A stretch of 45,332 bases of DNA from Verrucomicrobiota bacterium (GTDB taxonomy: Bacteria; Verrucomicrobiota; Verrucomicrobiia; Chthoniobacterales; Terrimicrobiaceae): the NCBI GenBank assembly GCA_026398255.1, contig JAPLTG010000007.1, positions 105,786-151,117 of the forward strand, written 5' to 3'. Positions 8,512-18,797 of this stretch are shown here, piece after piece. How positions within the stretch are numbered: the first letter of the stretch is position 1; every line of letters begins with the position of its first letter. A program made the translations under genes and the position numbers. The notes under the pieces are model-generated. The model saw only the letters and a program-made list of their open reading frames with translations, searched no databases and was not told the origin of the DNA.

Positions 8512-9689
8512 GCGACATTGGACTTTGATGATCGACGAGGTTGATATCGAACAGCTTTTCGAGAGTCAGGCAGAGCCATCGGCGCCGAGCAAAGATCCTC
8601 AAGCAAAGGTTTAAGATAGTATCTGGCGATCCATTGGATCACCGGGACGCAAACCGCATCTCCAAATCCAAAAAGCGCCTGATTTAAAGGAACGGAAATT
8701 TTGTAATCATCCGCGCCCATCAAACGGGCGCACTCACGGGGTGTGAGCAGTCGAACACGATACTTGCCCTGCCCAGCACAAAAGAGAATTTGCCGGCCAC
8801 TGCCTCCGCGAGGCGTGCGCAAGCAGCCAGCGATACCATCCGTGCGAAGCTCCCCCATCGATCGGCCTGCCCGCACACGGCGAAACACGGTTCCGTAGGA
8901 GGTTTTTTCGCCACGGATCATTTTTTTGGCAACGGCAAGATGTTTTTCACTCATTTGTCCGAGAAGATATGCAGCGCGATCCTTGGACCACCAAACCTCG
9001 GAGTTCAGAGGAACATCTTCGACGATGTTATCGAGTTTTTGGGAAAGAATCGGCAGATACGGCAGCTCTCTGATGTTCCAACCAACCTCTGGGTTGAGGA
9101 AAATGAAATCAGCCAAGGATTCCGGGCGCGAGTCGCTTTGAAAAAAAAGCCCTTCCGCCACATTAAACTTTTGGGGCGTGGCCTTGCTGCCGACGACAAA
9201 AAGGCGCAAGCGGCTTTGCGGCACGAATCGCGCCGCGTCGACCATGAATGCATCAACGGCGTAGCCAAGATCGTTCAACGCAAGCAAAGCATCCCTAAAA
9301 TCATTTCCATCGTTCGAGGTCAAAAATCCAGGGACATTTTCGAGAAGAACCACCGGAGGGCGGCGGGAGCCCATGCCTTGTAGAACATCAATGAATCCCC
9401 AGTAAGCGGACGATTGGGTGCCGGCAAGACCATGACGGGCACCCGCAAGGGACAGGTCATTGCAGGGAAAGGAGGCCGTGGCGAGATCGATATCCGGCAA
9501 CTCGGAGGAATCGACCTGATGAACATCCTTGATCGAGAAAATGCCGTCTGCATCGTCAAAGTTGTGACGATACATCTGCCATTTTTTAGCATCGATATCA
9601 TTCGCCCACACAGTTGACACGCCTTCGCGGTCAAGGCCCATTCTCATCAGGCCTATTCCGGCAAAGAATTCGGCGGCTCGGTAGTTCAT
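8508..9689 (-). CDS. C5-cytosine DNA methyltransferase of a type II system
   Basis: 393 aa. Conserved motifs are in order: I, EFFAGIG (residues 7-13), for S-adenosylmethionine; IV, SFPCNDLSLAG with catalytic Cys76; VI, VVLLENVPGF; VIII, QSRLRLFVVG; then a target-recognition region (about 180-300); then IX-X, RVRLLTPRECARLMG and FGFGDAVCVPV. It methylates cytosine at C5 and protects host DNA from the neighbouring endonuclease. Motif IV reads PCNDLS instead of the commoner PCQxFS, but the Cys is kept. It starts 17 nt after the gyrA stop, so it may be transcribed from the gyrase operon. Base composition looks more AT-rich than the flanking gyrase genes by eye. Confidence 0.95.
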   Translation of the reverse strand: MNYRAAEFFAGIGLMRMGLDREGVSTVWANDIDAKKWQMYRHNFDDADGIFSIKDVHQVDSSELPDIDLATASFPCNDLSLAGARHGLAGTQSSAYWGFIDVLQGMGSRRPPVVLLENVPGFLTSNDGNDFRDALLALNDLGYAVDAFMVDAARFVPQSRLRLFVVGSKATPQKFNVAEGLFFQSDSRPESLADFIFLNPEVGWNIRELPYLPILSQKLDNIVEDVPLNSEVWWSKDRAAYLLGQMSEKHLAVAKKMIRGEKTSYGTVFRRVRAGRSMGELRTDGIAGCLRTPRGGSGRQILFCAGQGKYRVRLLTPRECARLMGADDYKISVPLNQALFGFGDAVCVPVIQWIARYYLKPLLEDLCSAPMALPDSRKAVRYQPRRSSKSNVA

Positions 9690-9706
9690 AGGGGTTCGGT
9701 TGGTTT

Positions 9707-12271
9707 TCAGGCCTGGGCTTCCGGGGCTTCGACCTCTTCCTCGTCGCTGATGACGGGGGCGATGCCTTGGAGGACTTCGCCGGGGCGGAGGTCGATGAGT
9801 TTCACGCCTTGGGCGTTGCGGCCGGTTTCGCGGATTTCTTTGATGCGGGTGCGGACCATTTTGCCTTTGTTCGTGATCAACATGAGCTCGTCTTCGTCGC
9901 GGACGGTGAGAGCGCCGGCGACGCCGCCGGTTTTTTTGTTGGTCTTCATCGTGATGATGCCTTTTCCGCCGCGGCCTTGGAGTCGGTATTCCTCGAAGCT
10001 GGTGCGCTTGCCGATGCCTTCTTCGCCTGCGACGAGGAGGAGGCAGTCTTTATTCACGATGGCGGCACCGACGATGTAGTCGCCCTTGTCGGGGCGGATG
10101 CCCCACACGCCGACGGTGTTGCGGCCTTGGTCGCGGAGTTCCTCTTCGGAGAAACGGATGCTCATGCCTTCGTGGGTAATGAGAACAATCTCGTCATGGC
10201 CGGTGGTGAGCTTGCAATCGATGAGTCGGTCATCTTCCTCGATCTGGATGGCGATGATACCGCCTTTGCGGATGTTTTTAAAATCGTTGAGGTTCGATTT
10301 TTTGACGATGCCGCTGCGGGTGGCGAAGAGGATGTGGAGGTTTTCGTTCCAGGTTTCCTCGGGGGTTTTCTGGCCTTGGATGCGGATGGTGGAGGCGATT
10401 TTCTCGTCTTGTTTGAGTTCGAGAAGATTGGCGATCGAGCGACCTTTGCTGGCGCGGGAGCCTTCGGGAATCTCGAATACGCGCTCGACATAGCAACGGC
10501 CCATGGTTGTGAAAAACATGAGGTAGTCGTGTGTGGTGGCGGTGAAGAGGTATTCGACGAAGTCGCTGTCCTCTTCCTTCTCCGATTCACGGGCGGTCAT
10601 GCCGATCACGCCTTTGCCGCCGCGCTTCTGGGCGCGGAAGGAACTGACGAGTGTTCGTTTGATGAAGCCGTTGTGGGTGAGCGTGACGATCACGCTGTCG
10701 TTGGCGATGAGATCCTCGATGGCGATGTCGCCTTCGGCTGGCACGATGTGGGTGCGGCGCGGGGTGGCGAATTTTTCCTGCAGGGCGCGGAGTTCGTCTT
10801 TGATGATGGTGAGGACGCGCTTCTCGCGGGCGATGATGTCGAGGAGGTCTTTGATCGTGGCGATGAGTTCGTCGTATTCCTTCTTGATGCTGTCGCGCTC
10901 GAGGCCGGTGAGTTGGTAGAGGCGAAGATCGACGATGTGGCCGACCTGCTTTTCCGTGAATTTGTATTTGCCATCCACGATGCGGGCTTCGCTGCGAATG
11001 AGGATGCCGAGTTTTTCAACGGTTTTTTGGGGCCAAGAGAGGGCGAGGAGTTTATTCTTCGCGTCGTCGCGGTCAGCCGAGTTTTTGATGATCTTGATGA
11101 AGTCATCAATGTTGGCGAGGGCGATGAGGTAGCCTTCGAGTTTCTCGGCTTCGACTTCGGCTTGGTTGAGGAGGAAGCGGGTGCGGCGGAGGATGACCTC
11201 ACGGCGGTGCTCGATGTAGCAATTGATGGCTTCTTTGAGCGAAAGGAGCTTCGGCTTGCCTCGGTCGATCGCCAGCATGTTCACGCTGAACGAGGACTCA
11301 ATTGCGGTGTGCTTGAAGAGATTGTTGATGATGACCTTTGGGTTGCCATCACGCTTCAACTCGATGACCACGCGGGTGTCTTCGGCGCTCTCATCGCGCA
11401 CATCGCTGATGCCGGTGAGAACTTTTTCATTCACGAGATCGGCGATCCGTTTGACGAGTTCCGCGCGGTTCACATTGTAGGGAATCTCGGTGACGATGAT
11501 GCTCTCGCGTCCGCCTTTTCCTTCTTCGACGGCCACGCGACCGCGCACGCGAACTTGGCCGCGACCGGTCTCGAAATACTGGCGAATGCCGGTGCTGCCT
11601 TGAATCAAGCAACCTGTGGGAAAATCCGGGCCGGTGATGTGTGCCATGAGGCCATCAATCGTGATGTCGGGATCATCGATCTGGGCGCAGATGCCATTGA
11701 TGCATTCGCCGAGATTGTGCGGGGCGATATTCGTGGCCATGCCGACGGCGATGCCGGTGCCGCCATTGACGAGGAGGTTTGGGAAGGCTGCTGGAAAGAC
11801 GGTGGGCTCGGACTCGGTCTCGTCGTAGTTCGGCACAAAATCGACGGTGCCTTTGTCCATATCGGTCATCAGGACCGCGCCGAGATGATGGAGGCGGGCT
11901 TCGGTGTAACGCATGGACGCGGGTGGATCCCCCTCGACCGAGCCGAAGTTGCCCTGGCCGTCGATGAGTTGTTCGCGCATGGCCCAGTGCTGCGCCATGT
12001 GAACGAGGGTCGGGTAGATCGCTTGGTCGCCGTGCGGGTGGTATTTACCCATCGTCTCGCCCACGATCCTCGCGCACTTGAGGTGTTTGCGGTTCGGTTG
12101 CACGCCGAGTTCGTTCATCGCATAGAGAATGCGGCGTTGGGAGGGTTTGAGTCCGTCGCGCGCATCCGGCAAGGCACGGGAGATGATAACCGACATCGAA
12201 TAGTCGAGGAACGACTTCGACATTTCGTCGGCCACATTTACAGGATCTACTTTTTCGTTTTGCGTATACAT
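9707..12271 (-). CDS. gyrA: DNA gyrase subunit A
   Basis: 854 aa. The N-terminal breakage-reunion domain has the catalytic Tyr122 in SMRYTEARL. The C-terminal beta-pinwheel carries a GyrA box (AQKRGGKGVIG) that marks gyrase rather than topoisomerase IV. It ends in an acidic tail. With GyrB it introduces negative supercoils using ATP. Residue numbering matches E. coli in the quinolone region: HPHGDQAIYP places Gln at 83 and Pro at 87, where E. coli has Ser and Asp. The last seven codons (EAPEAQA) differ from those of the displaced gyrA end at 7484, so the current tail may have come with the restriction-modification insertion. A toxin-antitoxin pair separates it from gyrB. Confidence 0.98.
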   Translation of the reverse strand: MYTQNEKVDPVNVADEMSKSFLDYSMSVIISRALPDARDGLKPSQRRILYAMNELGVQPNRKHLKCARIVGETMGKYHPHGDQAIYPTLVHMAQHWAMREQLIDGQGNFGSVEGDPPASMRYTEARLHHLGAVLMTDMDKGTVDFVPNYDETESEPTVFPAAFPNLLVNGGTGIAVGMATNIAPHNLGECINGICAQIDDPDITIDGLMAHITGPDFPTGCLIQGSTGIRQYFETGRGQVRVRGRVAVEEGKGGRESIIVTEIPYNVNRAELVKRIADLVNEKVLTGISDVRDESAEDTRVVIELKRDGNPKVIINNLFKHTAIESSFSVNMLAIDRGKPKLLSLKEAINCYIEHRREVILRRTRFLLNQAEVEAEKLEGYLIALANIDDFIKIIKNSADRDDAKNKLLALSWPQKTVEKLGILIRSEARIVDGKYKFTEKQVGHIVDLRLYQLTGLERDSIKKEYDELIATIKDLLDIIAREKRVLTIIKDELRALQEKFATPRRTHIVPAEGDIAIEDLIANDSVIVTLTHNGFIKRTLVSSFRAQKRGGKGVIGMTARESEKEEDSDFVEYLFTATTHDYLMFFTTMGRCYVERVFEIPEGSRASKGRSIANLLELKQDEKIASTIRIQGQKTPEETWNENLHILFATRSGIVKKSNLNDFKNIRKGGIIAIQIEEDDRLIDCKLTTGHDEIVLITHEGMSIRFSEEELRDQGRNTVGVWGIRPDKGDYIVGAAIVNKDCLLLVAGEEGIGKRTSFEEYRLQGRGGKGIITMKTNKKTGGVAGALTVRDEDELMLITNKGKMVRTRIKEIRETGRNAQGVKLIDLRPGEVLQGIAPVISDEEEVEAPEAQA
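9727..9799. repeat. 73-bp direct repeat, copy 2 (inside intact gyrA)
   Basis: This covers the last roughly 24 shared codons of gyrA and matches 7504-7576 at 71 of 73 positions in the same orientation. It is the probable crossover region for the restriction-modification insertion. Confidence 0.95.
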
Positions 12272-12289
12272 GGGCTGAGAGTGGTGAGG

Positions 12290-12724
12290 TTAGGAGGGAA
12301 GGGCTTCGGGGAAAAGTGGGATGCCGAGTTTGGTGGCGGCGGCGCGTATGCGGGAGTCGGTGGCGCAGAGGGGAAATTCCTGGGCGATTTCACAGGCGGA
12401 AACATGGATGGCGTCCATCGAGCGCAAGGCCACATCGGGGTGGGAGATCGCAAGGACGCGATTGGAGTTTCGGAGGGTGTGGGAGTTCAAAGAAAAAAGA
12501 ACGAGTTCCTTGGAATCGGTCCACCTGAGAAAGGTGTTCCAGGCACGCTGGCGCTGAGCGGGAGAGAGAATTTTCTCGCGCTGCTTTTTGAAAAGGGCGG
12601 CGGCGACTTCTGTGAACGCGAGTTCGGACGAGGCGATGGGCAGGTCTTGAGTGGCGGCTACAAAGATCGAGCTGTCGGGTTCAGCGACGAGAAGTTTCAC
12701 GATGATGGCACTGTCGAGATACAT
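12290..12724 (-). CDS. PIN-domain ribonuclease toxin (VapC-like)
   Basis: 144 aa from the ATG at 12724. The open frame runs back to 13072, but that part is an out-of-frame read of the antitoxin gene. PIN motifs: YLDSAIIVKLL with the first Asp, SSELAFTEV with the conserved Glu, SMDAIHVSACE with the third acidic residue, and ATDSRIRAAA with the last. Such toxins cut RNA, often tRNA, in a Mg-dependent reaction. The antitoxin gene ends 2 nt upstream. The pair sits between gyrB and gyrA on the same strand and is probably co-transcribed with them. Confidence 0.9.
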   Translation of the reverse strand: MYLDSAIIVKLLVAEPDSSIFVAATQDLPIASSELAFTEVAAALFKKQREKILSPAQRQRAWNTFLRWTDSKELVLFSLNSHTLRNSNRVLAISHPDVALRSMDAIHVSACEIAQEFPLCATDSRIRAAATKLGIPLFPEALPS

Positions 12725-12726
12725 GG

Positions 12727-13056
12727 TCAGGGCCTGGAGTCGCGGTCCTCGCGAATGATCTCGTCTGCGGTGGGACCGCCTCGCCAGGGTGGCATTTTTG
12801 CCAAATGCGCAGCGGCACCGGAAAATCGTTTGCGTGTTTGATTTTTTTCGGGCGAGACGATCATCGCCTTGGGTCTGCCGCCGGTGGTGATTGTGATTTC
12901 CTGCCCTTGCTCGGCGAGGTCGAGGAGTGCGGAGAGGTGGGCTTTGGCGGCGCGGACACCAATGGTTTTGCCGATGCCCGGAATGACCGCGATTTCCTGC
13001 AGGACCGAAGAGGATTTCTCGTCGAGTCCGTCGAAATAGCTGATGGATTTTTTCAT
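12727..13056 (-). CDS. Phd/YefM-family antitoxin
   Basis: 109 aa. The core GVRAAKAHLSALLDLAEQGQ then EITITTGGRPKAMIVSP is a typical Phd/YefM DNA-binding fold. The C-terminal tail, with PPWRGGPTADEIIREDRD, would wrap the PIN toxin. A 34-residue N-terminal extension precedes the core, longer than most family members. Such proteins neutralise the toxin and repress their own promoter. The gene begins 30 nt after gyrB ends, leaving little room for its own promoter, so it may depend on gyrB transcription. Confidence 0.88.
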   Translation of the reverse strand: MKKSISYFDGLDEKSSSVLQEIAVIPGIGKTIGVRAAKAHLSALLDLAEQGQEITITTGGRPKAMIVSPEKNQTRKRFSGAAAHLAKMPPWRGGPTADEIIREDRDSRP

Positions 13057-13086
13057 GACTCAATGTAGTCACGCGTAGTCACGAGG

Positions 13087-15830
<2,744 letters not shown>

Positions 15831-17372
15831 ATGTTGGATAAAACCCGTTGCCACAGAAAAATCCTATTCCTGCTCGGTCGAGGGTCTCTGATGGCTATGA
15901 TTGGCTGGCTCGCACTTGGCGCATTCACTTGGAACCAAGAGGCGGTTTTTTATGGAGGCGAGGTGTATTTTACCGATGGCGACTGCTACTCGCGGATGAC
16001 ACGGGTGCGGATGATCGATGAGGAGGGGCCGCGCTCGATTCGCTCCCATGCGTGGGAGAATTTTCCTCAAGGAACGGCGCCGCACACAACGATGCCTCTG
16101 GACGCCTTAATCGCGGGGATGTCTGCCGCGCTCGCGCCCTTCACCGCGCGTCATCTCGAACTCGCAGGCGCTTGGATCTCTCCGGCACTGGGAATCACCA
16201 CGGTGTTTTTTCTCATGATCTGGGGGCTCGCTGTGAAATTGCCGCATTGGTGGGCCATGGGATTGATGGCCGCCGTGTCACCGATTTTGGCGCATGGGTT
16301 TGAAGTGGGGCGGCCGGATCATCAGTCGCTTCTCGTTTTTCTAATCTCCGTGGCGCTGGCGGCGGAGGTGGGGATTTGGAGAAAAAACGAAACGCCCTGG
16401 AGCTATGTCTCCGCGGCGTCTTGGGGGCTGGCGCTGTGGGTTTCGCTGTTCGAGCCGGCGGTTTTGCTCGGCGCGGTGCTCGCGGCGCGGGTCGTCGCCA
16501 GGCGGCTCCGCATCGGACTGAGGCCGCTGGGGGTATTCTTGGGAATTCTTGCGCTGGCCTTGGTCATCGACGGCTGGCGCGCGGCGGCATTCCACGAGGC
16601 CTTCGGACGCTGGGCGCTGAATATCGGTGAACTTCGCAGCGCCGGTTGGAGTGTGATTTTTTCGTGGTGTGGTTGGCTGGTGGTCGCCGCAACCGCGATT
16701 CTCGCTTGGCGGTCCTTTCGCAATGGCGGCGCCGTGGGTGGCCTGATTGCGGCATTGCTCGTTCTGCTCATGGCGCTGTGTTTCTGGCATGCGCGTTGGG
16801 GGTATTTTTTGGCGCTGATTTTCGCCATGTCGCTTCCTTGGGTGCTGACCGCATTCCGCTGGAGCTGGGTGGCAGTCGCGATCCTGCTGATCTCGCTATG
16901 GCCGGTGGCGGCGGAGTGGGAGGGGATGCTGTATCCGCGCGGCGAGGCGTTCCAGGCGCGGATCGAAAAAATGGCGGACGCCGTGGCGTTGCGCGAGGCC
17001 GCGCTGTCTATTCAAAACCTCCCCGAGGGCGGCGTGCTTGCACCGTGGTGGTTTTGCCCGGCGATCGTGTGGTGGAGCGGTCAGCCGTGTATCGGCGGGA
17101 GTTCACACCAAAGCCTCCCGGGCATCGTGGACTCGTGCCGATTTTATCTGGTAACCGATGACGCCACCGCCCGCGAAATCCTGCGTCAGCTCAAAGTCGG
17201 CTATGTCTTCGCCTACGAGCCGCAGCGGGTGGTTTCGAACTCCGAGCAAATTCTTGGAGAAAAATCCAACGGCGGCACTCTTGCCGAACGGCTCTACAAA
17301 AACTCTCCGCCGCCTTGGCTGGAGCCCCTATTCCAGAATCGCTTCTTTCGAGTTTATCGCGTGGCCGATTGA
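15831..17372 (+). CDS. STT3/PglB-like GT-C membrane glycosyltransferase
   Basis: About 513 aa from the ATG at 15831, with GGGGAGG about 13 nt upstream; a GTG at 15804 is in frame. About ten hydrophobic helices are followed by a soluble C-terminal domain from about 385. First-loop FTDGDCYSRMTRV and APHTTMPLDALIAG, then VGRPDHQSLLVFL, resemble the acidic first-loop motif and the later DH motif of oligosaccharyltransferases. The soluble domain begins GGVLAPWWFCPAIVWWSGQP, the place of WWDYG, but lacks the DYG. It probably transfers a lipid-linked sugar or glycan on the periplasmic face. Whether it is an oligosaccharyltransferase is open. Confidence 0.65.
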   Translation: MLDKTRCHRKILFLLGRGSLMAMIGWLALGAFTWNQEAVFYGGEVYFTDGDCYSRMTRVRMIDEEGPRSIRSHAWENFPQGTAPHTTMPLDALIAGMSAALAPFTARHLELAGAWISPALGITTVFFLMIWGLAVKLPHWWAMGLMAAVSPILAHGFEVGRPDHQSLLVFLISVALAAEVGIWRKNETPWSYVSAASWGLALWVSLFEPAVLLGAVLAARVVARRLRIGLRPLGVFLGILALALVIDGWRAAAFHEAFGRWALNIGELRSAGWSVIFSWCGWLVVAATAILAWRSFRNGGAVGGLIAALLVLLMALCFWHARWGYFLALIFAMSLPWVLTAFRWSWVAVAILLISLWPVAAEWEGMLYPRGEAFQARIEKMADAVALREAALSIQNLPEGGVLAPWWFCPAIVWWSGQPCIGGSSHQSLPGIVDSCRFYLVTDDATAREILRQLKVGYVFAYEPQRVVSNSEQILGEKSNGGTLAERLYKNSPPPWLEPLFQNRFFRVYRVAD

Positions 17373-17375
17373 ACT

Positions 17376-18797
17376 TCAGCCGCGGTTGATGACGAGGCTG
17401 CGCGGCTCGGTCATTTCCTCCATCGCGTAGCGCACCCCCTCGCGACCGACGCCGCTGTCTTTCACACCGCCGTAAGGCATGTTCTCCACGCGGAATGTCG
17501 GAACTTGATTGATCATCACGCCGCCGACCTCGAGTTCCTCGAAGGCTTGAAGCGCCTTGGAGAGGTTGTTCGAAAAAATCCCGGCTTGGAGTCCGAAATG
17601 GGAATCGTTCACCAGCGCCAACGCCTCCTCAAAAGTCTCGTAACCCTGTAACACCGCGAGCGGGGCGAAGGCTTCCTCGCACAGCGCCGAGGCACTCGAC
17701 GGGGCATTTTCAAGCAACACTGGCCCGAGGAGTGAACGCCCTTCTTTGACCAGCGGCGTCAGCAGCGTCGCGCCACCGGCAGTTGCCTCCTCGATCCATT
17801 TCAAAACTTTCTCGCGGGCTTGGGAAGTGATCATCGGGCCGACAACAGTGTCACGTTGAGATGGGTCGCCGGCGCGGATTTTTTCCTGTGTGTGCGAAAC
17901 TAAAGCCTCACGGAATGGCTCCAAAATCTCACGGTTCACGAAGATTCGCTGGATGCTAATGCATGACTGGCCGGCGAAGCCGAACGCAGCGCTTGCGATT
18001 TTGGGAACCGCAGCACGCCAGTCGCTATCGGGTTCGACAACGACGGCTGCATTGCCGCCGAGCTCCAGGGCGACCTTCATTTTTCCAGCGCGGCTCTTGA
18101 GCTGCCAACCCACCTCGGCACTGCCGGTGAAGCTCAGCATTTTCAGGCGCAAATCCGAAAGAAGTCCGGCGACATGCGAGTGGTCGAAAGGAATCACATT
18201 CACCTGCCCGGCGGGGATCCCTGCTTCATCCAAAACCTCGGCGAGCAACAAAGCCGAGAGCGGCGTGCGCGGCGAGGGTTTGAGCACCATCGTGTTGCCG
18301 CTCGCCAAGCAGGGAGCGACTTTGTGGGCGACGAGATTCAGCGGAAAATTGAACGGCGTGATGCCGAGAATGACCCCGATCGGAAACCGGCGAACCAACC
18401 CGAAATGCCCCACCCCGGGTTTGCTGGCCTCCATGTTGATTCCGTGGCCAGGATCTGCGAGGGCTTGGGCAGCGGCGAACTGGAAGGTCCATCTTGCGCG
18501 GTCCACCTCCGCCTCGGCGAACGACACCGGCTTGCCGGCCTCGGCGACGATCACATCGACAAATTCCTGCCGCCGCTTGGCGAGGAGATCGCAGACCGAG
18601 TTCAGCTTTTCAACGCGCTCATAGGCCGGGATTTTCCGCGTCTTTTGGAACGCTGAGTGCGCGCTGGCGACAGCCCGCTCAACATCCTCTGAGGAGCCCA
18701 TGCAAACCTCGGCGAGCTTATCGCCGGACCACGGATTGTAAACGGCCTCCGAGGTTTTGGTCTGCACCCAGCGACCATCGAGATAAAAAGGTTTCAT
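17376..18797 (-). CDS. NAD(P)-dependent aldehyde dehydrogenase
   Basis: 473 aa, full length for the family. Motifs: GITPFNFPLNLVAHKVAP, LSFTGSAEVGWQLK for cofactor binding, LELGGN with the catalytic Glu, FAGQSCISIQR with the catalytic Cys, and EEAFAPLAVL. It oxidises an aldehyde to the acid. The start overlaps the stop of the upstream saccharopine-dehydrogenase-like gene by one base (TGATG), so the two are co-translated. That pairing suggests alpha-aminoadipate semialdehyde as substrate, the product of saccharopine cleavage in lysine breakdown. This is inference from context; lactaldehyde or succinate-semialdehyde specificity is not excluded. Confidence 0.9.
   Translation of the reverse strand: MKPFYLDGRWVQTKTSEAVYNPWSGDKLAEVCMGSSEDVERAVASAHSAFQKTRKIPAYERVEKLNSVCDLLAKRRQEFVDVIVAEAGKPVSFAEAEVDRARWTFQFAAAQALADPGHGINMEASKPGVGHFGLVRRFPIGVILGITPFNFPLNLVAHKVAPCLASGNTMVLKPSPRTPLSALLLAEVLDEAGIPAGQVNVIPFDHSHVAGLLSDLRLKMLSFTGSAEVGWQLKSRAGKMKVALELGGNAAVVVEPDSDWRAAVPKIASAAFGFAGQSCISIQRIFVNREILEPFREALVSHTQEKIRAGDPSQRDTVVGPMITSQAREKVLKWIEEATAGGATLLTPLVKEGRSLLGPVLLENAPSSASALCEEAFAPLAVLQGYETFEEALALVNDSHFGLQAGIFSNNLSKALQAFEELEVGGVMINQVPTFRVENMPYGGVKDSGVGREGVRYAMEEMTEPRSLVINRG

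Larger units (their letters stand above)
7577..9726. mobile_element. Type II restriction-modification mini-island inserted at the gyrA 3' end
   Basis: About 2.15 kb between the two 73-bp gyrA-end repeats. It contains only the methyltransferase and the endonuclease plus the alternative last codons of gyrA (9707-9726). No integrase, transposase or inverted repeats are visible, so self-mobility is not shown. The pattern fits the known class of restriction-modification insertions with long target duplication, or a single crossover of a circular donor carrying its own gyrA tail. Confidence 0.75.

Noticed and set aside
7577-9726. Transposase or integrase for the restriction island
   Set aside because: Both strands of the interval are fully occupied by the two restriction-modification genes; no recombinase-like frame was seen.
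9767-12841. 1024-codon open frame on the plus strand opposite gyrA
   Set aside because: It is an antisense shadow of gyrA and the toxin genes; its composition is skewed (Asp, Phe, Val-rich) with no recognisable domain, while the minus strand encodes clear gyrase.
12290-13072. A 260-residue fused antitoxin-toxin protein
   Set aside because: The first 116 codons read the antitoxin gene out of frame (Arg-rich); the PIN domain starts cleanly at the ATG 12724.
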